Shown here one piece after another: positions 1 to 7,719 of a stretch of DNA of 64,000 nucleotides. Source of the DNA: Clostridiaceae bacterium OM02-2AC. Its GTDB lineage: Bacteria > Bacillota_I > Bacilli_A > Erysipelotrichales > Erysipelotrichaceae. Location of the stretch: contig QULU01000019.1 of assembly GCA_003481775.1 (NCBI GenBank), forward strand, positions 1 to 64,000. Reading direction: 5' to 3'. Position 1 is the stretch's first letter; each line of letters opens with the position of its first letter. Under the pieces are notes generated by a model. That model saw only the letters and a list, made by a program, of their open reading frames with translations, was not told where the DNA came from and did no database searches. Both the position numbers and the translations under genes were made by a program.

Positions 1-70
1 CTACTTAGCTACTTTGAAAGTGGAATTTAACTTTTCACTTCAGCATTGAAGAAGAATATAGTCGTTTCCA

Positions 71-98
71 TTGAAATTTTCCAATTTTCGTTTATAAT
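71..98 (+). promoter_or_regulatory. Promoter of the CorC/HlyC-type gene
   Basis: A -35-like TTGAAA (71-76) and a perfect TATAAT (93-98) are 16 bp apart, in an AT-rich stretch about 70 bp before the first gene. This is a consensus-type sigma-A promoter read by eye. Confidence 0.6.
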
Positions 99-165
99 AT
101 TGTCTATGGTGAAGAGTCTTTAACCATCTTTTTCTAAACGGACATACGGTAGGGAGTGGTAATTC

Positions 166-1440
166 TTGGATGGATCGCAAATATGTCTTCTCATCGTTTT
201 ACTTATACTGGTAGCTTTCAGTGCACTGTTTTCGTCAACAGAAACGGCATATTCCTCAGTGAATATGATCCGCCTGAAGCAAATGGCGAAGAACGGAGAT
301 AAGCGTGCCCGCACAGCATACAGCATTTCTAAAAACTTTACGGCTGCGATCACAACAATACTGATTGGAAACAACGTGGTGAATATTCTGGCAACCTCCA
401 TAGCAACAGAGCTGTTTACACAGATGTTCGGGAGTGCCGGTGTGGCAGTTGCCACAGGAATCATGACGGTTCTGATTCTGACGTTTGGAGAGATTACTCC
501 GAAAATTGTTGCGAAAGCAAAAGCGGAATCCGTAGCTTTGTTTATGGCTAAGCCGCTTTCCATCATGGTGCTGCTGTTTCGTCCGATTTCTTTTGTTGTG
601 GAATCGATCGAAGCGCACTGGGAAAAGAAAATGGAAATTGAAAATGTTACGGCAACAGAGGACGAGCTTCTGGAAATCGTTTCAACGATTGAGCAGGAGG
701 GAGTTCTGGAGCAGGAGGAGCGCGAGCTGATTGAAAGCGTCATAGAATTTGATGATAAGAATGTACGCGATATCATGGTTCCCAAGGATCAGGTAGTCTT
801 TCTGTACGACAATGCTACCTACGAGCAGATGAAGCAGGTTCTGCATGATCACAAGCTGTCTCGTCTTCCGGTAATTTCCTATCAGACAACCGAGGTTGTC
901 GGTATCCTGCGTGTGCGCGATGTTTTGGATGCCCTGCTGGAGGATAAGGAAATCGTTATCTCTGAAATGATGCAGGAGCCGGTATTTGTTACACAGCGAA
1001 AGAAGCTGCCTGCAGTTCTGGAGGACATTCAGAAATCCAGAGAGCATATGGCGATTGTCGAGGAATCTCTGACATCTCATGTTTTTGTCGGAATTGTAAC
1101 GCTGGAGGATGTATTGGAAGAGCTGGTAGGAGAAATCTATGATGAATATGATCCTCTTCCCAATCATGTCGTTGGAATCGGACATCATACCTTTACGATT
1201 GACGGGAATGTGTCGCTTGTCGATTTCTTCGATACATATGTAGAAGATCAGGATGCGCCGAAAACAAAGGCGAGAACCTTTGCAGCCTGGATCTTTGAGC
1301 TGAATAACCATCGCAAGGTCCGCAAAGGCCGTGAAATAGAATTTGAAAACTTTGAAATCAAGGTTCTGGATACCAAGGATGGTATGGCAGCCAGAATCGA
1401 AATGCAGATCTTGTCACAAATGGATGACGATTTAGACTAG
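166..1440 (+). CDS. CNNM/CorC (HlyC) family membrane protein with CBS pair
   Basis: A 424-aa protein of the hemolysin C/CorC group, linked in this family to Mg2+/Co2+ transport or efflux. Residues 1 to about 190 form the DUF21/CNNM membrane part, with hydrophobic segments and the typical SSTETAYSS start and FGEITPK motif. A CBS-domain pair follows (about 200-325; VPKDQVVFL and GIVTLEDVLEELVGEIYDEYD), then a C-terminal CorC_HlyC domain (about 340-420). The start is a TTG at 166, seven bases behind AGGGAGTGG; no in-frame ATG is better placed. The downstream ridA begins 9 bp later, so the two are probably cotranscribed. The family is certain; the ion moved is not readable from the sequence. Confidence 0.88.
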   Translation: MDGSQICLLIVLLILVAFSALFSSTETAYSSVNMIRLKQMAKNGDKRARTAYSISKNFTAAITTILIGNNVVNILATSIATELFTQMFGSAGVAVATGIMTVLILTFGEITPKIVAKAKAESVALFMAKPLSIMVLLFRPISFVVESIEAHWEKKMEIENVTATEDELLEIVSTIEQEGVLEQEERELIESVIEFDDKNVRDIMVPKDQVVFLYDNATYEQMKQVLHDHKLSRLPVISYQTTEVVGILRVRDVLDALLEDKEIVISEMMQEPVFVTQRKKLPAVLEDIQKSREHMAIVEESLTSHVFVGIVTLEDVLEELVGEIYDEYDPLPNHVVGIGHHTFTIDGNVSLVDFFDTYVEDQDAPKTKARTFAAWIFELNNHRKVRKGREIEFENFEIKVLDTKDGMAARIEMQILSQMDDDLD

Positions 1441-1449
1441 GAGGATACT

Positions 1450-1917
1450 ATGAACGTATTTTTAAAAGCAGTAAAGCCTGCAAATGCACCAAAGGCGCTG
1501 GGGCCTTATTCTCCGGCAGTTAAGCTGGGGGACTTTGTGTACCTGAGCGGACAGATTCCTTTGAATCCGGAAACAGGAGAGGTAGAAGGAACGACAATCG
1601 AGGAACAGACACACCAGGTCATGAAAAACATCAAGGCAGTTCTTGCGGACATGGGACTTGATTACAAGCATATCGTTAAGACAACGATTTTTGTCAGTGA
1701 TTTGAATGACTTTGACAAGCTGAATGAAGTATATGGCAGCTATCTGGAGGAACCGTATCCGGCAAGAAGCTGTGTACAGGTGGCTCGTCTGCCAAAGGAT
1801 GTCAAGGTGGAAATCGAATGCATCGTGATCGATACACTGGTATATGAACAGCAGATGGCAGCACAGGAAAGTGGATGCTCCGGCTGTGGCGGTGGATGCG
1901 ACGGAGGCTGCTGCTAA
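1450..1917 (+). CDS. ridA: RidA family enamine/imine deaminase with Cys-rich C-terminal tail
   Basis: Residues 1 to about 130 are a full RidA (YjgF/YER057c) domain. RidA hydrolyses reactive enamine/imine intermediates such as 2-aminoacrylate made by threonine/serine dehydratases, and this window also carries ilvA. The family signature ARSCVQVARLPKDVKVEIEC is present with its substrate-binding Arg. The normal protein stops near residue 126-130. Here about 25 residues follow, and the last 14 contain five cysteines spaced by Gly (GCSGCGGGCDGGCC). The tail is in frame behind a normal stop and is followed by a terminator, so it looks genuine. It could bind metal or form disulfides; this is inference. 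Confidence 0.9.
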   Translation: MNVFLKAVKPANAPKALGPYSPAVKLGDFVYLSGQIPLNPETGEVEGTTIEEQTHQVMKNIKAVLADMGLDYKHIVKTTIFVSDLNDFDKLNEVYGSYLEEPYPARSCVQVARLPKDVKVEIECIVIDTLVYEQQMAAQESGCSGCGGGCDGGCC

Positions 1918-1930
1918 GAGATACCATATG

Positions 1931-1958
1931 GGAACGGAGTGAATCTGTTCCTTTTTTT
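1931..1958 (+). terminator. Rho-independent terminator after ridA
   Basis: An 8-bp stem (1931-1938 with 1944-1951, one G-T pair) and a five-base loop are followed by a run of seven T. It ends the corC-like/ridA transcript. Confidence 0.8.
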
Positions 1959-2047
1959 ATATGGATTTCTCCCGTATTTGATAACTTTTTAAGCATTTTC
2001 TGATTTTTGTGATATAACGTTAGGAGAATGCTTTGGGAGGCGGGGAA

Positions 2048-2461
2048 ATGGTATATTATTTGCAAAGAATCGATGAGAGAAGCTGTTTGATGGTACAGGA
2101 GAATCAGCAGCAGGCGCGGCTGCAGGAACCGGTTCTTGTGATCCTGCAAAGGCTGTGTCTGCGACATGGCTCCACCTTTGAGGGAAGAAGAACAGCGGCA
2201 GCAGCCAATCTGGATATTCATCAAAAGGTGCCGATTCTACTTTCGGAGATGTACAGGGACGTATTATTTCCAACAAAAGCAATTCGCAATCCCGATTGTA
2301 TCTGGATCAATTACCGTGCAGTAGATGAGGTGCACCGTCTTGAAAAGGGCTGTGTGGTGCAGTTTCATGATGAAAGTGAATTGTCTTTAACAGTCGATAT
2401 CCGCTGTATCCGCAGAAGCCTGCGCCTGTGTGAACGTTATTTGTCTTTTCTGAATACCTGA
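2048..2461 (+). CDS. ComK-like competence transcription factor
   Basis: A 137-aa protein with the layout of the ComK family, the master activator of late competence genes in Bacillus. The conserved blocks are in order: CLRHGSTFEGR (family motif C-x-x-x-GS-x-EGR), an HQKVPIL segment, FPTKAIRNPDCIWINY (FPT...C-W motif), and a C-terminal beta-rich part. It is shorter than B. subtilis ComK (about 190 aa), as is usual for ComK homologues outside Bacillus. The ATG at 2048 follows a GGAGG box. It has its own intergenic region and lies just before rmuC, another DNA-related gene. Family assignment is by motif recognition; function in this organism is inferred. Confidence 0.65.
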   Translation: MVYYLQRIDERSCLMVQENQQQARLQEPVLVILQRLCLRHGSTFEGRRTAAAANLDIHQKVPILLSEMYRDVLFPTKAIRNPDCIWINYRAVDEVHRLEKGCVVQFHDESELSLTVDIRCIRRSLRLCERYLSFLNT

Positions 2462-2503
2462 GGAGGATGTATGGTATAATGATATCCGCAAGGAGAGATT
2501 ACG

Positions 2504-3607
2504 ATGGAACTTTACGTATTGATATTTTTAATTTTGTGTGTTGTACTGCTGTTTATCTTTCTGTTTCTGCAGCTGCGTCCGGCAAAGTCTGCGGACAGTG
2601 AACGTGTGCTGCGGGAGCTGAGTGCACAGCGTGAGGATATGGCCGCCATGCAGCAGCAGTGGAACAATCAGCTGATGATGCTGCAGACGCAGATTTCCCA
2701 GCTGATGAAAACAGACCTGCAGTCTCTGCATGAAAATGTGGAACAGCGTATGAGCCATCTGGAGCTTACTCTGAATGAAAATCTGCATCATGGCTATCAG
2801 ACCACAACGCAGGTGTTCGGCAAGGTACTGCAGCAGATGGGGAAGCTGGATGAAAGCCAGCAAAGCATCAAAGAGGTATCCGCATCCATATTGCAGCTGC
2901 AAAATATTCTGAATGACAAAAAGACCAGAGGAATCTTTGGTGAAATTGAATTATACAGCCTTTTGGAAACGGCGATGGGAACGGATGAGCATCGCTATCA
3001 GAAGCAGTATAAGCTGAGCAATGGAACGATTGCTGATGCTGTTCTGTTCGCCAGTGAACCGCTACGTATGATCTGTATTGATTCCAAATTTCCTTTGGAG
3101 AACTATAACCGCCTCATGCATGCGGATACGGCGCAGGAGAAGGCAAAAGCGCATGCCCAGTTTGTGCAGGATGTGAAAAAGCATGTGCGTTCCATCGCGT
3201 CGAAGTATATACTGCCGCAGGAAACAGCGGAGTTCGCCTGCATGTTTCTTCCTGCCGAAGCGGTATTCTCTTATATTTATGCGAGCTGTGATGAAGTGGT
3301 ACAGTATTCCTATGAGGAAAAGGTGTATATGGTGTCTCCGACAACGCTGATGGCATATTTGACGGCGATTCGTGCTATTTATCTAGGCGTGCAGCGCAAT
3401 GAGCATGTGGAACAGATTCAGCAGGAGCTGAAGCATCTGCAGGTGGAATTTGAACGATTTCACAAGCGTTATCAGACAGTCGGCAGTGATTTTGAACGTA
3501 CTTATCAGGATATGCGGCAGCTGCAGATCACGGCTGGAAAGATCGTGAAGCGTTTTGAAGAGATTCAGGAGGTGCAGCTGGATAAAAAGGAAAATACTGC
3601 AGAATAA
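2504..3607 (+). CDS. rmuC: DNA recombination protein RmuC
   Basis: A 367-aa RmuC family protein, implicated in restraining inversions and rearrangements at short inverted repeats. An N-terminal membrane anchor (about 5-25) is followed by a long coiled coil (about 35-140; many Gln/Leu heptads). The conserved RmuC nuclease-fold core comes next (about 145-330), with NDKKTRGIFGEIEL, ADAVLF, CIDSKFPLENY, FMCMFLPAEAV-like and MVSPTTLMAYL blocks. Asp/Lys of IDSKFP correspond to the PD-(D/E)XK-like site. The start is ATG behind AAGGAGAG. Confidence 0.9.
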   Translation: MELYVLIFLILCVVLLFIFLFLQLRPAKSADSERVLRELSAQREDMAAMQQQWNNQLMMLQTQISQLMKTDLQSLHENVEQRMSHLELTLNENLHHGYQTTTQVFGKVLQQMGKLDESQQSIKEVSASILQLQNILNDKKTRGIFGEIELYSLLETAMGTDEHRYQKQYKLSNGTIADAVLFASEPLRMICIDSKFPLENYNRLMHADTAQEKAKAHAQFVQDVKKHVRSIASKYILPQETAEFACMFLPAEAVFSYIYASCDEVVQYSYEEKVYMVSPTTLMAYLTAIRAIYLGVQRNEHVEQIQQELKHLQVEFERFHKRYQTVGSDFERTYQDMRQLQITAGKIVKRFEEIQEVQLDKKENTAE

Positions 3608-4100
3608 TTCTCAAAAAAGAATGAAAAAGAAGAAAAACAGGGTAAGCATCCTGCAATAGGGATGCAGATATGTATATGGGAGGATATCCAGTCGTATGGC
3701 TCTTTACCGCTCAGGAAGAATGTATTTATAGGACTTTGTTTCCTTTATAAATTATATATATCCTTTTGACTACCTCTTTATTTATCTTCAATGTTCAAAA
3801 AGCCTTATTTTATTGGCTCCACGGTTTTTTCTATCTTTACATATTTTCCCTGTTGATCATGGCGGATATGATAGGAAATGCTTTTGTGCAGTTAGACACA
3901 GAATCACTGATTTTGCAGTATCTATGGACGCATGAGCATACAAATTCATTTACTGCCAGCCAGAATCAAACAAAGGACTTTAATTTCCTCTTGAATGAAA
4001 CAAACCGTAAACAAAAAGCCCAGGAAAGAGTGTGAAGAACTACCAATAATATTAAGGCTTTTAACAGGGGTTTTCTTTTCTGAGTATGGTAATTAAGAGG
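3608..4100. other. Intergenic stretch without a supported gene
   Basis: About 490 bp between rmuC and the ars cassette. An 89-codon open frame (3766-4035) opens with TTG, has no ribosome site and resembles nothing known to me; I do not call it. The region becomes AT-rich towards the ars cassette and may contain its left junction, but no inverted repeat or target duplication was recognised. Confidence 0.5.
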
Positions 4101-4104
4101 ATAT

Positions 4105-4178
4105 ATCAAAAAAAGTTGATTTGACTATTGACAAATTCCGTTGTTATATTTATGATATACATATCAAATAAAATTGAT
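4105..4178 (+). promoter_or_regulatory. ars promoter with two ArsR operators
   Basis: TTGACA (4128-4133) and TATGAT (4151-4156) are 17 bp apart. Two copies of ATCAA-n6-TTGAT flank it, at 4105-4120 and 4163-4178. The second lies just after the -10, where a bound ArsR would block transcription. The same box recurs at 4537-4552. Confidence 0.75.
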
Positions 4179-4193
4179 GTGAGGGTGATAACG

Positions 4194-4499
4194 ATGACGG
4201 ATTTTTCCAAAGACGCAAAGATCTTTAAGGCTTTTTGTGATACAAAGAGGCTAATTATTTTAGATTGCTTAAAGAGTGGAGAAAAATGTGCATGTGTTCT
4301 GATTGAGAACATGCACATAGGACAGTCAGCTTTATCTTATCACATGAAAATACTTTGTGACTCTGGTATTGTTAATGCAAGGCAAGACGGTAAATGGACG
4401 CATTACAGCCTTAGTAAAAGTGGCAGTGAATATGCGTCAAAACGATTATCGGAATTAACAACACCAAATCTGGAAAATCAATCAAGTTGTTGCAAATAG
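4194..4499 (+). CDS. arsR: ArsR/SmtB family metalloregulator
   Basis: A 101-aa winged-helix repressor. The N-terminal helices contain the metal/metalloid site EKCACVLIE, equivalent to the ELCVC motif of ArsR, in which vicinal cysteines bind As(III)/Sb(III). The recognition helix is in SALSYHMKILCDSGIV, and a Cys-Cys lies at the C-terminus. The ATG at 4194 follows GAGGGTG. It heads an operon with a permease, thioredoxin-like protein and arsenate reductase. Three ATCAA-n6-TTGAT boxes surround the gene, implying autoregulation and control of the downstream genes. Confidence 0.9.
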   Translation: MTDFSKDAKIFKAFCDTKRLIILDCLKSGEKCACVLIENMHIGQSALSYHMKILCDSGIVNARQDGKWTHYSLSKSGSEYASKRLSELTTPNLENQSSCCK

Positions 4500-4536
4500 A
4501 GGTCATCGAAAGGTGGCTTTTATAAAACTTTAACAC

Positions 4537-4552
4537 ATCAAAAAAAATTGAT
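4537..4552 (+). promoter_or_regulatory. Third ArsR operator, before the permease
   Basis: ATCAA-n6-TTGAT, identical in layout to the two boxes before arsR, lies 25 bp before the permease start. It may allow separate control of the transport part of the operon. Confidence 0.65.
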
Positions 4553-4576
4553 ATGTTATTGAAAGGAGGGGATTTT

Positions 4577-5589
4577 GTGAAAGTAGTGAGTTCGATATGG
4601 TTGTTTTTTCAAGACCAATTACTTGGTATGAAATGGTTAAATGGCTTCATTGGTAATGGACTATCACTGTTGGGATTAGACATGGACAGTCGTTTAGGTG
4701 GAAGTGTTCAATTCTTTTTATATGATGTTATTAAAATCACAATTCTTTTATGTTTACTAATTTTCTTAATTTCGTATATTCAAAGTTATTTTCCGCCTGA
4801 AAGAAGCAAGAAAATTTTAGGGCATTTTCACGGTTTCGGAGCAAATATCATATCCGCATTGCTAGGAACGGTTACACCATTTTGCTCATGTTCTTCTATC
4901 CCGTTATTTATAGGTTTTACAAGCGCAGGTTTACCACTAGGCGTAACTTTTTCCTTTTTGATTTCTTCTCCTATGGTTGATTTGGGAAGTCTTGTATTGC
5001 TAATGAGTATTTTCGGTGTTAAAGTAGCCTTTGCTTATGTGATTGTTGGTTTGATAATCGCTGTATTGGCGGTACTTTAATTGAAAAATTGCGCATGGAA
5101 AAATATGTCGAGGATTTCGTCAAAAATGCAGGGAGTGTTGATATTAGTTCTCCTACCTTAACCAAAAAGGATAGAGTTCGTTATGCAAAAGAACAAGTTG
5201 TAGGAACATTCAAAAAAGTATTCCCATATATTCTGATTGGTGTTGGTATCGGAGCTATTATTCATAACTGGATACCTGAAATATGGGTTGAAAGGATTTT
5301 GGGAAGTGACAACCCATTAGGTGTTATTTTGGCCACTCTTATCGGTGTTCCTATGTATGCTGATGTTTTTGGAACAATTCCAGTTGCGGAGGCATTACTT
5401 GCAAAGGGAGCACAATTAGGTACAATTTTATCCTTTATGATGGCAGTAACAACGTTAAGTTTACCATCTTTAATTATGTTGAAAAAGGCAGTAAAGCCTA
5501 AATTATTGACTTTATTTATCACCATTTGTACGTTGGGCATTATCGCTGTAGGTTATCTTTTTAATACTTTTAGTACACTATTTATTTGA
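4577..5589 (+). pseudogene. arsP: ArsP/YraQ-type permease, split by a frameshift
   Basis: Together the two frames encode one permease of about 337 residues (DUF318 family, which includes the organoarsenical exporter ArsP). GTG start at 4577 follows AAAGGAGGGG. The first part has membrane segments and the family motif TPFCSCSSIPLFIGF (Cys-Ser-Cys region), then stops at TAA 5078-5080. The second frame continues without gap as GGTLIEKLRMEKYVEDFV and carries the C-terminal membrane half, including PMYADVFGTIPVAEALL. The shift lies in TTGGCGG (5066-5072); one extra G restores the frame. Either the gene is inactive, the halves are made separately, or this is a sequencing error. The rest is well conserved, so any break is recent. 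Confidence 0.8.
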
Positions 5590-5605
5590 AAGGAGCGAAT
5601 ATGTA

Positions 5606-5938
5606 ATGAAATTGTTCATAAAGAAAAAAGAAACAAAATCATGCTGCTGTGGTGGCAATTGCACATCAGAAACAATGCAAAATGCAGAAAATAAGAAACA
5701 AGAGCAAGGCATCAAAATACTGGGGACGGGCTGTGCAAAATGTTTTGAATTAGAAAAGTCAACTAGAACAGCGATATCTGATCTTCGATTAGATTACGAA
5801 ATTGAACATGTTACAGATTTTGCAGAAATTGCCAGTTATGGAGTATTATCTACACCTGCGCTAGTGCTTAATGGCAAAGTTATATCCTATGGAAAAGTAT
5901 TGACAGTGAAAGAAGTGAAAGCACTATTGACAAAGTAA
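5606..5938 (+). CDS. Small thioredoxin-fold protein (MTH895/TM0996-like)
   Basis: A 110-aa protein. After a Cys-rich N-terminal extension (SCCCGGNC, residues about 12-19) comes a thioredoxin-like domain starting IKILGTGCAKCFELE with active site C-A-K-C, then the cis-Pro segment STPALVLNG. Such proteins commonly sit beside ArsP-type permeases and ArsC. It may donate electrons to the arsenate reductase next door or carry As(III) to the permease. It starts 16 bp after the permease, behind GAAAGGAGCG. Confidence 0.85.
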   Translation: MKLFIKKKETKSCCCGGNCTSETMQNAENKKQEQGIKILGTGCAKCFELEKSTRTAISDLRLDYEIEHVTDFAEIASYGVLSTPALVLNGKVISYGKVLTVKEVKALLTK

Positions 5939-5967
5939 TAATACAACGAAAGGTCGGGAATTTGTTT

Positions 5968-6372
5968 ATGAAGAAACCGAAAGTAGCTTTTGTTTGTGTT
6001 CATAATTCCTGTCGCAGTCAAATTGCGGAAGCATTGGGAAATTATCTTTCTTCAAATATTTTTGAAAGTTATTCTGCTGGAACAGAAGCAAAGCCACAAA
6101 TCAATCAGGATGCAGCTCGTTTAATGAAAGAAATGTACCAGATAGATATGGAAAAAACACACTATTCCAAACTGTTATCAGAAATACCACAAGTAGATAT
6201 CGTGATTACAATGGGGTGCAATGTGAAGTGTCCTACAATACCATGCAAATATAGAGAGGATTGGGGATTGAATGACCCTACTGGAAAAAACGATGTTGAG
6301 TTATCAAAAACAATTCACTTAATCCATACGAAAATAGTTGAATTGACAGAGAGAATAAAAAAAATGAGTTGA
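5968..6372 (+). CDS. arsC: Arsenate reductase, thioredoxin-coupled ArsC type
   Basis: A 134-aa low-molecular-weight phosphatase-fold enzyme reducing arsenate to arsenite. The P-loop VCVHNSCRSQ provides the nucleophilic Cys and Arg. The redox pair lies in MGCNVKCPTIPC, and the general acid loop is DWGLNDPTG. Several Cys residues fit the thioredoxin-dependent class. ATG 5968 is used (an upstream TTG at 5962 is also possible, with AAAGGTCGGG before both). It is the last gene of the ars cassette, and no clear terminator follows. Confidence 0.88.
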   Translation: MKKPKVAFVCVHNSCRSQIAEALGNYLSSNIFESYSAGTEAKPQINQDAARLMKEMYQIDMEKTHYSKLLSEIPQVDIVITMGCNVKCPTIPCKYREDWGLNDPTGKNDVELSKTIHLIHTKIVELTERIKKMS

Positions 6373-6952
6373 TTTCACATGGAGAAATTAAATAAACATA
6401 TCAACAAAAGCATTATCAAAAATTATTTAAGCATACGATTAAGCAATCTGAAAACTTGTATAGACTATATGTTTTGTTCGGACTTCTTTTTACCTCTTTT
6501 TATCTGCGTATGGGAATGGTCCCTATTGGAGCTTCTGCTATAAATAGATAATGCTGGAGTAGGATGCTTTATGAAGTATATGTCATCGTATCATAGCACT
6601 GCTTCATAACCTATGTGCGTAGAGGTTGATAATACGATTCAGGTGATGAACCAAACTGTAACAAGCTGCCTGTATTGATTGTGAAATTGAATGCTTCTTT
6701 GTTACAAACACGATCATCGAATATGCATACAGGAAGGTGTTGCTTAGTAGGAAATGTGGAATTGCTGGAAAAGAGGAAGTGGTTCCTTTCTTTGTTTTAT
6801 CACAAATATGTAAATTATAGATTGACAAAAGCTGAATTTCACCATATGCTAAATTTGAAGAAATAGAATACAGGAATAATGATATATCATTGACTGCTTC
6901 TTTCGCAAATGCAGAGAAACTTATCCATTCAAATGGAAAAAGGAGACAGCTT
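6373..6952. other. Intergenic stretch, no supported gene
   Basis: About 580 bp between arsC and the nitroreductase. Short open frames on both strands lack ribosome sites and recognisable motifs. A hydrophobic in-frame stretch around 6460-6550 could be the tail of a lost membrane protein, but I cannot name it. AT content falls back to that of the chromosome towards 6.9 kb, so the right end of the transferred ars segment is probably here. Confidence 0.45.
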
Positions 6953-7459
6953 ATGGAACTACAGGAAGCAATTACTGCAAGATACAGCTGCCGCAGCTTT
7001 ACAGAGCACACGATTGATTCAGCACTGCTGAAAACATGCGTGGAAACCGCGGGACAGGCACCATCCGCATGCAACTCGCAGCCCTGGAAATTTCACATCA
7101 TCCAAGACCCGGCCATGGTAGCCCTGACGCAGTCCTTCACAAAGCATGCTGCTTTCATCGTTGTTGAGGAACAAAAGCCAGTACTTTCTGAGCGTATTGT
7201 GAATCGCATGAAGAAACAGGAATACCATCAGGTGGACATCGGTATCGCGTGCGCATACCTGTGCCTGCAGGCTGCTGAACTTGGCTTGGATACGTGCATG
7301 ATCGGATACTTTCAAGAAAAGAAAATCAAAGAGCTACTTCAGATACCGGATAACAAACGAATCCGGCTTGTGATAGCTATTGGGTACGGCAGTCAAAAGA
7401 AACAACTGAGCAAAAGAAAGGCATTAAAGGACATTCTTACCATACACGAATTGCTATAG
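6953..7459 (+). CDS. Nitroreductase family protein
   Basis: A 168-aa FMN-dependent nitroreductase-fold protein. The N-terminal ELQEAITARYSCRSF gives the FMN-phosphate-binding RYSCR element. APSACNSQPWKFHII is the family N-QPW motif, and GIACAYLCLQAAELGLDTCMIG is the central helix. The C-terminus carries VIAIGYG and a basic tail. ATG 6953 is chosen because it follows AAAAGGAGA; a longer upstream frame lacks a ribosome site. The substrate is unknown; quinone, nitroaromatic or flavin reduction are family possibilities. Confidence 0.87.
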   Translation: MELQEAITARYSCRSFTEHTIDSALLKTCVETAGQAPSACNSQPWKFHIIQDPAMVALTQSFTKHAAFIVVEEQKPVLSERIVNRMKKQEYHQVDIGIACAYLCLQAAELGLDTCMIGYFQEKKIKELLQIPDNKRIRLVIAIGYGSQKKQLSKRKALKDILTIHELL

Positions 7460-7510
7460 GAAAAAGCGTCTTATCATGCAAAAGGCGTGTATATGAAAGG
7501 GAGGATGAAG

Positions 7511-7696
7511 ATGGATATACTTGCTTACTGCGCTGTGATCAGTGCCTTGCTTCTGCTTGCTTCCATTGTTGATTTGCTGAAAAGCTGTCTGAAGGAATTG
7601 CGGCAGATTCGGGAAATGCTGAGAACAAGCCAGCTGGTAGAGCTTCAGAAGGTCATGGAGGATGCTGAGGTGGAAAATGAAAAAGCGGCAGAATAG
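7511..7696 (+). CDS. Small single-pass membrane protein, unknown
   Basis: A 61-aa protein with one membrane segment (about 3-25; AYCAVISALLLLASIVDLL) followed by a charged helical region rich in Glu/Lys that could form a coiled coil. ATG 7511 is seven bases after AAGGGAGG; two upstream in-frame starts are too close to or before that box. A terminator stem overlaps its stop codon. I do not recognise the family. Confidence 0.6.
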   Translation: MDILAYCAVISALLLLASIVDLLKSCLKELRQIREMLRTSQLVELQKVMEDAEVENEKAAE

Positions 7697-7712
7697 CTCT
7701 GTCGCTTTTCTT
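7681..7712. terminator. Bidirectional terminator between convergent genes
   Basis: A 12-bp stem (7681-7692 with 7698-7709, one G-T pair) with A runs on one side and T runs on the other. It overlaps the stop codon of the small membrane protein and faces the 3' end of asnB. Confidence 0.75.
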
Positions 7713-7719
7713 ATACATC

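Noticed and set aside
3766..4035. 89-codon open frame between rmuC and arsR
   Set aside because: TTG start, no ribosome site, odd composition and no recognisable motif; probably chance.
6604..7074. 156-codon reverse frame overlapping the nitroreductase start
   Set aside because: It overlaps a clear gene and its leader on the other strand and has no family features or ribosome site.
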